From: Chloroflexia bacterium
GTDB lineage: Bacteria; Chloroflexota; Chloroflexia; Thermomicrobiales; UBA6265
Assembly (NCBI GenBank): GCA_013694885.1
Contig: JACDBO010000331.1
Location: 1-6,795, forward strand
Reading direction: 5' to 3'
Length of the DNA stretch: 6,795 nucleotides
The position numbers and the translations under genes were made by a program. Below the pieces are notes generated by a model. That model was not told the DNA's origin. It was given only the letters and a program-made list of their open reading frames with translations, and searched no databases. Numbering within the stretch: position 1 is the first letter of the stretch; each line of letters begins with the position of its first letter. Below are positions 1 to 6,685 of this stretch, in pieces.

Positions 1-22
1 CCTGCCGTCTTTCCTCTCTTAT

Positions 23-45
23 CCCTCACCCCTCACCCCTCACCC
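23..45 (-). other. Canonical G-quadruplex motif
   Basis: On the minus strand the repeat gives four G-tracts of 3, 4, 4 and 3 guanines (complements of C-runs 23-25, 29-32, 36-39 and 43-45). Each is separated by the three-base loop TGA. This satisfies the usual four-tract, short-loop quadruplex rule, and the plus strand could form the matching i-motif. It ends about 26 bp before the -10-like box of the next gene. The motif is read directly; folding and any effect on transcription are inferred. Confidence 0.6.
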
Positions 46-57
46 TCTGTCCTCTGT
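23..57. repeat. Heptanucleotide tandem repeats (CCCTCAC x3, then CCTCTGT x2)
   Basis: Three exact head-to-tail copies of CCCTCAC occupy 23-43, followed directly by two exact copies of CCTCTGT at 44-57. The two units share a 7-base period, so the second may be a diverged continuation of the first. The array resembles the short tandemly repeated repetitive (STRR) heptamers known between genes in cyanobacteria and some other bacteria. It sits just upstream of the first gene. It may begin before the window, although 1-22 is only pyrimidine-rich and shows no further exact unit. Confidence 0.85.
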
Positions 58-71
58 CCCCCAGTCGGCAG

Positions 72-77
72 TATCAT
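72..77 (+). promoter_or_regulatory. -10-like box TATCAT, leaderless geometry
   Basis: TATCAT matches the sigma-70 -10 consensus at five of six positions and ends six bases before the ATG at 84. Transcription starting about seven bases downstream would begin at or next to that ATG, giving a leaderless mRNA. No good -35 hexamer lies 16-18 bases upstream, where the repeat tail is. No Shine-Dalgarno sequence precedes the ATG either. Confidence 0.4.
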
Positions 78-83
78 TAACAG

Positions 84-1049
84 ATGCAGACGCCCTCGCT
101 TCGCACCGTATCTCCCGCTCCGGCCGCGTCTATCGGCGCACTCGCGTGCTGCCGAACGATGGACGAGGTCGAGTACGCGCGGCTGCTCGTCGAGCTCGAT
201 GTGCGGCGGGCGCGGCTGGCCGACCTCGAAGCCGAGGTCGCGCCGCTGGAGGACGCCTTCGCGCGGTTCGAGCACGCCTCCAGTTTCCGCGTCGGCGTGG
301 TCCAGCGCGCGTTGCATGATGTCGAGGAGGAGATCGCCCGCTTCGAGGGCCGGATCGCGCGCATCCACGCCCGGATGGTCGCCGACCCCGCGTGTGTGCT
401 CGGCGACCTCTTCAGCCGCGACGAGCTGCACGAGATCGGCCGGCTCTTCCACGTCGATCCGGGCGCCTGGCACGATGCCGAGCAGAACCGGTTCGAGCGG
501 GATCGCGAGCAGTGGGAGGCGCATCACCGGGAGCGCACGCGCCACGAGCGCTTCGAACCCCAGCGGCCCACGCTGGCCACCGACGTCGAGCGCGAAGCCC
601 GGCAGTGCTACTACGCTCTCGCGCGGCGCTTCCACCCCGATCTGGCGCGGGATGACGAAGACCGCCGCCGCCGGCAGGCGATGATGCTCCGCGTCAACGC
701 CGCCTGGCACGCCCGCGACCTCGCCGTGCTGCGGGCGATCGCGGACGCGACCGACCACGAACATCCCGACTGGCATACTCGCCCGGCAGCATCCCGCCTC
801 GCCTGGGCGCGCCGCGAGCGGAGCCGCCTCGACGGCGCGATCACCGGGCTGATGGAGCGGCTCGCCGCGCTCCGCGGCAGCGCCACCTTGCCGCTCTGGA
901 TGAACCCGTCGCTGGCCGAGACGGTGCTGTTGCGCCGAATTGCCCACCTGACGAGCGAGCTGGAGCGCGCCCGCGAGCGCCTCGACGCCGCCAAAGAAGC
1001 GTTCCGCCAGGCCCTCGCCACCTTCGCCGTGGACCGCGACGTCGCCTGA
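84..1049 (+). CDS. Coiled-coil protein with internal J-domain (DnaJ-like) core
   Basis: This 321-residue protein probably acts as a J-protein co-chaperone that stimulates a DnaK-type Hsp70, but its client is unknown. The J-domain core is at about 168-222. It has a basic helix II ending in RRFHPDL (HPD at 184-186) and a helix III-like segment ending LAVLRAI. The usual helix I with a YxxLGV-type start is missing, so the J domain is minimal. It is flanked by charged heptad-rich helices at about 27-100 and 235-315, likely coiled coils. There is no signal peptide or membrane segment, so it should be cytoplasmic. The ATG at 84 fits a leaderless start, since a -10-like box lies six bases upstream. 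The first 25 residues look unstructured, and the ATG at 159 (MDEVEYARLL) is an equally plausible start. No ribosome binding site decides between them. The gene appears to be transcribed alone. Confidence 0.75.
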   Translation: MQTPSLRTVSPAPAASIGALACCRTMDEVEYARLLVELDVRRARLADLEAEVAPLEDAFARFEHASSFRVGVVQRALHDVEEEIARFEGRIARIHARMVADPACVLGDLFSRDELHEIGRLFHVDPGAWHDAEQNRFERDREQWEAHHRERTRHERFEPQRPTLATDVEREARQCYYALARRFHPDLARDDEDRRRRQAMMLRVNAAWHARDLAVLRAIADATDHEHPDWHTRPAASRLAWARRERSRLDGAITGLMERLAALRGSATLPLWMNPSLAETVLLRRIAHLTSELERARERLDAAKEAFRQALATFAVDRDVA

Positions 1050-1251
1050 GTATCTGGTGCCACGTCTCCTCTTCTCCAACGCGGCCGCCTGGAACGCTCG
1101 CATCCCGACGTTCGAGGAGCAAAGAGGCAGGGCAATCGCATCTAATTCCGTGAATCGGTGTGCGCTATTCCCCACTCACTGCGAAATGACCGTGGCTCAA
1201 GGCACACTTCGTCCCACTGAGACGAGAGGAGACCGGTACATCGCTGTCCTA

Positions 1252-1274
1252 CTCTGTCAGTTCTGGTGACAGAG
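1252..1274. repeat. Inverted repeat / hairpin, 8-bp arms, 7-base loop
   Basis: CTCTGTCA (1252-1259) and TGACAGAG (1267-1274) are perfect reverse complements around the loop GTTCTGG. No T-run follows on either strand, so a classical intrinsic terminator is unlikely. An operator for a dimeric regulator or an RNA hairpin in a leader is possible. It lies about 190 bp before the repressor start. Confidence 0.45.
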
Positions 1275-1310
1275 AAGCCGCTCACAGTGCTCTGCGGCAT
1301 ACGACTACCC

Positions 1311-1320
1311 GCTTGCAAGC
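1311..1320. promoter_or_regulatory. Perfect 10-bp palindrome GCTTGCAAGC
   Basis: This fully self-complementary decamer lies about 75 bp upstream of the predicted -35 box of the repressor gene. Symmetric decamers of this kind are typical cores of operators bound by dimeric HTH regulators. One such site can occur by chance, so the role is only suggested. Confidence 0.2.
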
Positions 1321-1393
1321 CCCAGGTGCTCCCAAAGCCGGGCCGGAGTTGCCATAACTAGACGAAATTGCCCTGAGCAAAGAGGCGCATTGC

Positions 1394-1422
1394 TTGACGA
1401 CGCCGGTCGAACCGGGTATCTC
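1394..1422 (+). promoter_or_regulatory. Candidate promoter of the LacI gene with operator-like palindrome
   Basis: TTGACG (1394-1399) matches the -35 consensus at five of six positions. TATCTC (1417-1422), a weak -10 box, follows after a 17-base spacer. The spacer contains CCGGT-CGA-ACCGG (1403-1415), a perfect inverted repeat with a three-base centre. A repressor bound there would block RNA polymerase. Transcription would start near 1429, downstream of the TTG codon at 1390, which argues against that longer start. Autoregulation by the adjacent LacI protein is inferred. Confidence 0.4.
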
Positions 1423-1461
1423 ATTGCGTGCGGCGAAGGTTCGCCTGGAAAGCGAGCGAGC

Positions 1462-2538
1462 GTGAGTAGACCGGTCTCTCTCAAGGATGTGGCGCGGCGG
1501 GCCGGCGTCAGTTTTCAGACGACCAGCAAGGTCCTCAACGACGGGGGGACCGTCGCGCCCGCCACCCGGATCCGTATCCTCGGCGCGGCCGAGGAGCTCG
1601 GCTACGTCCCCAACGCCCTCGCCCGCAGCCTCATCACCCGCAGCACGGCGACGATTGGTGTCGTCGCCAGCGACATGAGCCAGACGCTGTTGTTGCAACC
1701 GATCGTCGGGATCGAGCGGGAGGCGCGGCGGCACGGCCACAGCGTCCTCATCGGCTCCATCGACCGGGAGGGCGACACCAGCGAGGCGGTGCTGCGGACG
1801 CTGCTCGAACGGCGCGTCGACGGCATCATCCTCGTCGCCCCCCAGGCGGAGGAGGACGAGCGGGTTGCCGCCCTGCTGCGCGGCCGCACCCCCGTCGTCA
1901 GCACCCACGATGTCGCCGGCGGCGGCATCCCCGTCGTCCACACCGATCAGCATGCGGTCGGTCTGATGGTCACCCGCCACCTGACCTCGCGCGGCCACCG
2001 CCGCATCGGCACGATCATCGGTGCCCGCGACCGCCACGTCACCCGCCAGCGCCTGGCGGGCTACACACAGGCGCTGCGGGAGGCCGGTGTCGACCCCGAC
2101 CCCGCGCTCGTCGAGGAGGGCGATTGGGATGTGGACGCCGCCTACGAGGCCGGCCACCGCCTGCTCGACCGCGCGCCGGACATCACGGCGATCTTCGCCC
2201 AGAACGACATCATGGCCATCGGCCTGCTCAGCGCGCTCTACGACCGCGGCCTGCGCGTGCCCGACCAATGCGCGGTGATCGGCTGCGACGACATCCCGGT
2301 CGCGGCGCGGACGATCCCGCCCTTGACCACCGTCCGCATCCCGGTCCACGAGACTGGCGAGGTCGCCGCCCGCGTGCTTTTCGACCTGATCGCCGAGCGG
2401 CCGCTGGCGTCGCCGGAGATCCTGATGCCGGCGCGGCTGGTCCATCGCGCCTCCACCGGGGAGCCGCACCAGGGGGATGCGGAGGAGCCACCCGCCGGCC
2501 GGGAGTCGCCGGCCGATGCTCTTGAGAGACGCGCTTGA
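1462..2538 (+). CDS. LacI-family transcriptional regulator
   Basis: This 358-residue protein has the standard length and order of a LacI/GalR repressor. The N-terminal helix-turn-helix (about 5-26) has VSLKDVARRAGVSFQTTSKVLN. The hinge helix is at about 50-60 (PNALARSL). The periplasmic-binding-protein-like sensor domain runs from about 64 to 330. Recognisable sensor elements are the RQRLAGY segment (195-201), whose Arg normally contacts sugar, NDIMAIG (248-254), GCDD (274-277) and PPLTTVRIP (286-294). The last 25 residues are low-complexity and probably disordered. I chose the GTG at 1462 because the HTH begins right after it, a weak GGAAAG site lies upstream, and the predicted promoter lies inside any longer version. 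It probably represses itself and the downstream glycosidase until a sugar ligand binds. The ligand cannot be read from sequence. Confidence 0.93.
   Translation: MSRPVSLKDVARRAGVSFQTTSKVLNDGGTVAPATRIRILGAAEELGYVPNALARSLITRSTATIGVVASDMSQTLLLQPIVGIEREARRHGHSVLIGSIDREGDTSEAVLRTLLERRVDGIILVAPQAEEDERVAALLRGRTPVVSTHDVAGGGIPVVHTDQHAVGLMVTRHLTSRGHRRIGTIIGARDRHVTRQRLAGYTQALREAGVDPDPALVEEGDWDVDAAYEAGHRLLDRAPDITAIFAQNDIMAIGLLSALYDRGLRVPDQCAVIGCDDIPVAARTIPPLTTVRIPVHETGEVAARVLFDLIAERPLASPEILMPARLVHRASTGEPHQGDAEEPPAGRESPADALERRA
1468..1477. promoter_or_regulatory. Perfect palindrome AGACCGGTCT at the repressor start
   Basis: This 10-bp self-complementary site with a central CpG lies just inside the repressor coding region, codons 3-6. 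LacI-family operators commonly have a central CpG, so it could be a second operator. It shares the ACCGG core with the inverted repeat at 1403-1415. Related cores (AGACCGGTAC) also occur at 1230-1239. ACCGGT occurs elsewhere in the window too, so the evidence is modest. Confidence 0.25.
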
Positions 2539-2613
2539 ACGCAACGACATCGATCGAAACCCATCCGCAAGGCGCACGCGATACGCGGGCAGCCAGCAAA
2601 GGAGCATGATGCT
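2539..2613 (+). promoter_or_regulatory. LacI-GH2 spacer with strong Shine-Dalgarno
   Basis: The 75-bp spacer contains AAAGGAG at 2598-2604, nine bases before the ATG at 2614. Two nearer ATGs at 2606 and 2609 are out of frame, so this site fixes the start at 2614. An 8-bp palindrome TCGATCGA lies at 2550-2557 and a CGCG-ATA-CGCG repeat at 2577-2587. Either could be an operator. I see no clear promoter, which favours cotranscription with the repressor gene. Confidence 0.55.
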
Positions 2614-4464
<1,851 letters not shown>

Positions 4465-4482
4465 GGCACATGGCGGAAGACA

Positions 4483-4514
4483 ACGCCGGGCGGATCACAC
4501 CGGCCGCCCGGCGT
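4483..4514. terminator. GC-rich stem-loop between convergent genes
   Basis: ACGCCGGGCGG (4483-4493) pairs perfectly with CCGCCCGGCGT (4504-4514), giving an 11-bp stem with a 10-base loop. It fills most of the 56-bp gap between the GH2 stop (4464) and the stop of the convergent antitoxin gene (4521). That placement suits a bidirectional transcription barrier. Neither side has a proper T-run, so it is not a textbook Rho-independent terminator. It could instead be a transcript-end hairpin that protects RNA. Confidence 0.6.
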
Positions 4515-4520
4515 GCGGAC

Positions 4521-4829
4521 TCACGCGATCTTGACCGTCTCTCCTTCGGGGAAGCGGGCGACGACTTCGAGCTCGCCACCGAGCGCCGCAACATAGTTCC
4601 GCAGGGTTGAGAGGTATACATCCTCTTCACGCTCAATCCGGGAGACATTGGCCTGAGAGACAGCGAGCCTGCTGGCGAGTTCTTGCTGTGTCACGCCTCG
4701 TTGCACGCGCAAGTCACCGAGCTCGATGGCAGCCTCCATCGCACGGGTGTACGCCTCGATCCGAGCTCGGCGCTCCGGATCACGTTTTGCCGTCGCGACG
4801 AGGTCGGCAAACTTCTTCGTCTTTGGCAT
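4521..4829 (-). CDS. XRE-family HTH antitoxin (HigA-like)
   Basis: This 102-residue protein should neutralise the toxin encoded immediately upstream and repress the shared promoter. The N-terminal 35 residues form charged helices. An XRE helix-turn-helix follows at about 40-85: VTQQELASRLAVSQANVSRIE at 46-66 contains the recognition helix. The C-terminal strand-like segment GGELEVVARFPEGETVKI is common in HigA-type antitoxins. Its ATG shares one base with the toxin stop codon (TGATG). A strong AAGGAGGGG ribosome binding site lies inside the toxin gene, so the antitoxin can be made at high level by coupled and independent initiation. Toxin-first order is the known HigBA arrangement. Confidence 0.88.
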   Translation of the reverse strand: MPKTKKFADLVATAKRDPERRARIEAYTRAMEAAIELGDLRVQRGVTQQELASRLAVSQANVSRIEREEDVYLSTLRNYVAALGGELEVVARFPEGETVKIA

Positions 4830-5185
4830 CAGAGCAGCCCCTCCTTACGCAGAGATTCCAAGTGTTCTTCATAAAGTTCATCGGCGACAGGGATCATCTC
4901 TCGGTACCAGACGTTCCAGCGATGTGTCTTGTCACCCCCGATGAGCAGGATCGCCATCCGGCGTGGATCGAACGCAAACAGGAGTCGAATGTTGTCAACC
5001 GGTACCCGCAGCTCCTTCATGTTCGAATGGCGTGAACCGCGGATCGAATCGACAAAGGGCCGCCCGAGGCCTGGCCCTTGACGTTCAAGGAACGCGACCG
5101 TCGAGAATATGACGTTCTGTTGGTATTCCGTCAGCCCGTCGAACCAGTCCGCGAACTGATCGGTGTACTCAACATCCCACTCCAT
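4829..5185 (-). CDS. RelE/ParE-superfamily toxin (HigB-like, Gp49 type)
   Basis: This 118-residue protein is probably a ribosome-dependent mRNA interferase. It shows the hallmarks of the phage-derived Gp49-like/HigB branch. These are an N-terminal MEWDVEYTDQFADWFDGL, then NMKELRVP (55-62), RLLFAFDPRRMAILLIGGDK (67-86), and a C-terminal WYREMIPVADELYEEHL (93-109). Basic residues in the central strands (R60, R67, R75, R76, K86) fit an RNA-cutting role. I chose the ATG at 5185 because family similarity begins there and a perfect TATAAT ends six bases before it. A longer start at 5239 would add 18 unrelated residues. The stop overlaps the antitoxin ATG by one base, so the two form one operon. The distribution of this family suggests stress response, plasmid/island stabilisation or phage defence, but the sequence does not decide which. 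Confidence 0.88.
   Translation of the reverse strand: MEWDVEYTDQFADWFDGLTEYQQNVIFSTVAFLERQGPGLGRPFVDSIRGSRHSNMKELRVPVDNIRLLFAFDPRRMAILLIGGDKTHRWNVWYREMIPVADELYEEHLESLRKEGLL
4838..4846 (-). promoter_or_regulatory. Strong Shine-Dalgarno for the antitoxin
   Basis: On the minus strand AAGGAGGGG lies within the last codons of the toxin gene, eight bases before the antitoxin ATG. It is one of the best ribosome binding sites in the window, while the toxin has none. This difference would favour excess antitoxin over toxin. Confidence 0.7.
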
Positions 5186-5191
5186 GCTGCA

Positions 5192-5197
5192 ATTATA
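5192..5197 (-). promoter_or_regulatory. Perfect -10 box TATAAT of the toxin-antitoxin operon, leaderless geometry
   Basis: On the minus strand TATAAT is followed by six bases and then the toxin ATG at 5185. Transcription would begin at or within a base or two of that ATG, leaving no leader and no ribosome binding site. The position 17 bases upstream reads CGGCCG, so there is no -35 match. The GCCGGC/CGGCCG palindromes at about 5214-5222 could hold the antitoxin's operator, but this is a guess. Confidence 0.5.
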
Positions 5198-5281
5198 ACG
5201 CAAGCATTGTGAATCGGCCGGCAGAGATGCGGTTATCATTCACCCCGACTGTATTCCATATAGCCACCTTCACGCACGAAC

Positions 5282-5860
5282 TCACCCCTCCCGTAATCGA
5301 CGCTCAGGAAGATCGAACAGGTCGGCGACGCGAACCCGGAAATCCGGTAGCAGCTCGCCGCCGCCGAGCTCATCATCCGGGCCGAGTTCGCGACCCATGC
5401 CATCGGGCGCTCGAACCGTCACCTCTCGCCACCGGGGCCAGAGAACCCATACCTGCTCCACACCAGCTTTGAGGAACTGGCCAACCTTCTCGTGCAGCTC
5501 GATGGCGCGGTCCTCCGGCGCCACGATTTCCACCGCGAGCGACGGTGCCCCTTCCCAGAACCAATCCGGGACGCCTTCCTCTGGAACACACTCCCAAGGG
5601 ATGAAGGATGCATGGGTCATGCGGACCGAGTCCGGCCCACGGCCGAGCACATAGCCGAGACCACTCAGGAACACGAGTCCGAGGTCGTCTCGTACGACAT
5701 GCTCATGCAGGGCGCGGTACACGTTACCGACGATCAGCCCCTACCGCACGGTCAGACCTCGCGCCCCGACCACTTCACCTTTGACCAGTTCCAGGCGCTT
5801 GCCGGGAACTTCGGGCAACGCCCAGAACTCGGCGGCCGTCATCAGCGGCTTGACACTCAT
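5282..5860 (-). pseudogene. Uma2-family endonuclease (DUF820), broken by in-frame TAG
   Basis: Read from the ATG at 5860, the frame encodes MSVKPLMTAAEFWALPEV, then GKRLELVKGEVV, and meets TAG at codon 40 (5741-5743). It then continues in the same frame with GLIVGNVYRALHEHV to a stop at 5282. Total length is 192 codons, the usual Uma2 size. The second half carries AVEIVAPEDRA (Glu111) and EKVGQFLKAGVEQVWVLWP (Lys125), matching the PD-(D/E)xK-like fold. The family's first-Asp motif, usually xPDxxF, reads MTHASF (T82, H83), so the catalytic Asp is missing. The TAG falls where the family usually has a His-Gly or similar. A GAAGGGA ribosome binding site precedes the ATG. Restart at GTG 5722 could make a 146-residue C-terminal piece. 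Uma2 genes are numerous in cyanobacteria and Chloroflexota and their biological role is unsettled. Confidence 0.82.
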
Positions 5861-5951
5861 GGCTGATCCCTTCTTCGACAGTCATCTAAAGCTTCCCGTG
5901 GACCGATCGACAGAGAAGAGGGAAGGCGCCCGACGCCGAGGCAGTGATAGG
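5861..5951. other. Divergent intergenic region
   Basis: These 91 bases separate the minus-strand Uma2 remnant from the plus-strand nuclease-like gene and must hold both promoters. A GAAGGGA-type ribosome binding site for Uma2 lies at its left edge (5867-5873). A 6-bp inverted repeat CTTCCC/GGGAAG (5892-5897, 5920-5925) and the palindrome CGATCG lie in the middle. I see no good -35/-10 pair for either direction. Confidence 0.4.
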
Positions 5952-5953
5952 AT
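5948..5953 (+). promoter_or_regulatory. Possible -10 box TAGGAT near the nuclease-like gene start
   Basis: TAGGAT matches the -10 consensus at four of six positions and lies seven bases before the ATG at 5961. This is close to the spacing seen at the J-domain and toxin genes. If real, translation would start at 5961 (MIFRCLDHW) on a leaderless transcript rather than at 5952. The box is weak alone. Confidence 0.25.
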
Positions 5954-6299
5954 GGACCGCATGATCTTTCGGTGCCTCGATCACTGGGGTCGAGCGGTGA
6001 TCCTCACCGAGCGACGCTGGGCGGAGCATGTTCTATCCAGGCGCCCCTACTTTGCCGGCCACGAAGAGGATGTGCGCGACACGATTACCGATCCAGCGTT
6101 CGTCGTCTACGATATCGACTATCCGAGCCGCGAGAACTACTACCGTCCCTCACCGCTGCCGTACCCTTACGCCGGAGTCTTGATCAAGGTGGTCGTCGAC
6201 TTTCGCGGCCGCGAGTCGTCACTCAGTCCAGGCGGCACCATGGTTACCGTGTACTTGACGAGCGGCAAGAAGCCGGGCGAGGAGCAGCGATGGCCATGA
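5952..6299 (+). CDS. Small BECR/PBECR2-like putative nuclease (toxin-like)
   Basis: The pattern is that of a family I recall as PBECR2-like (phage Barnase-EndoU-ColicinE5/D-RelE fold nucleases). I assign it from memory of the motif order, not a search. In this 115-residue protein, AVILTERRWAEHVLSRRPYFAGHEEDV (15-41) starts with a strand and a helix bearing W23 and H26. TITDPAFVV follows at 44-52. A Tyr-rich ENYYRPSPLPYPY segment (61-73) precedes the core strand VLIKVVVDF (76-84) and a final strand MVTVYLTSG (97-105), with EEQRW at the end. His26, Arg22 or the Tyr pair could be catalytic. No signal peptide or membrane segment is visible. Start may be 5952 (a weak GAGG lies upstream) or 5961. 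Its 3' end overlaps the next gene by ten bases, so the two are translationally coupled. RNase activity is inferred. BrnT- or DUF4258-type folds are alternatives. Confidence 0.65.
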   Translation: MDRMIFRCLDHWGRAVILTERRWAEHVLSRRPYFAGHEEDVRDTITDPAFVVYDIDYPSRENYYRPSPLPYPYAGVLIKVVVDFRGRESSLSPGGTMVTVYLTSGKKPGEEQRWP

Positions 6300-6685
6300 T
6301 CCAGACACGCACATTCCAACCGCGATGGCCCAAACTCAGCGAGTTGGACGCTGACCGCCTCGTGCTCGACTTCGACCACGAGAGTGACACGCTCTTACTC
6401 CACTTCTACGACGAGATACGACCATCGATCAGCGTGCCGCTCGACGATCATTACCTGGCACTTGTCGATCCTGTGACGGAGGAGGTCGTTGGCATCCAGA
6501 TGGAGGGGTTCCTGGCGCAGGTTGCCTTCGAGCTTCCATCCGTGCTTGACCTTGCGGACGTCATTGGATTGAGCCCCGACGAGCGCCAGCGACTCCAGGC
6601 AGGGCTCACCCCACGGCACCGAAAGCGAGCACTCCTGGAGTCCTTGTTCGGCCACGTCGCACCCGGCTCGGACACCGCCGCCTAA
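6290..6685 (+). CDS. DUF2283-domain protein, probable antitoxin-like partner
   Basis: This 131-residue protein contains a DUF2283 domain at about 24-85. It has the sequence LVLDFDHESDTLLLHF, equivalent to the family's Y/F-D-x-E-x-D-x-L-hydrophobic start, and ends with VDPVTEEVVGIQMEGF, equivalent to the D-x-x-G-x-hydrophobic-VGIEI ending. DUF2283 proteins have no established biochemical activity. They often sit next to DUF4258- or BECR-type toxin-like genes. The C-terminal third (about 88-131) is charged, helical and basic (RHRKR), and could bind the partner or nucleic acid. GAGGAG at 6279-6284 lies five bases before the ATG at 6290. The ATG at 6296, which forms an ATGA overlap with the upstream stop, is also possible. 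Binding and neutralising the upstream nuclease-like protein is inferred from the overlap only. Confidence 0.75.
   Translation: MAMIQTRTFQPRWPKLSELDADRLVLDFDHESDTLLLHFYDEIRPSISVPLDDHYLALVDPVTEEVVGIQMEGFLAQVAFELPSVLDLADVIGLSPDERQRLQAGLTPRHRKRALLESLFGHVAPGSDTAA

Larger units (their letters stand above)
1050..1461. other. Intergenic region upstream of the LacI gene, no supported gene
   Basis: These 412 bases separate the J-domain gene from the repressor gene. The only plus-strand frame of any length (1057-1269, GTG start) has no family-like motif, no ribosome binding site and no third-position GC bias, so I do not call it. The region holds an 8-bp hairpin (1252-1274), a 10-bp palindrome GCTTGCAAGC (1311-1320) and a promoter-like pair with an embedded inverted repeat (1394-1422). 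No convincing intrinsic terminator with a T-run follows the J-domain gene. Confidence 0.6.

Noticed and set aside
23..57. The heptamer array as a CRISPR
   Set aside because: The units are seven bases long with no spacers, and no cas gene is nearby.
33..1175. A 380-codon open frame on the minus strand
   Set aside because: It is antisense to the J-domain gene and low in motif content; the plus-strand product carries the HPD motif and coiled coils.
1057..1269. A 70-codon plus-strand frame after the J-domain gene
   Set aside because: It has a GTG start without a ribosome binding site, no third-position GC bias and no known motif.
1390..1461. An N-terminal extension of the LacI protein from TTG 1390
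   Set aside because: The added 24 residues precede a normal HTH start and contain the predicted promoter and operator.
4607..5035. A 142-codon plus-strand frame over the toxin-antitoxin pair
   Set aside because: It is antisense to two genes with clear family motifs.
5186..5239. An N-terminal extension of the toxin from ATG 5239
   Set aside because: The added 18 residues are unlike the family, and the perfect TATAAT lies inside them. A weak TACAGT eight bases upstream of 5239 means it is not fully excluded.
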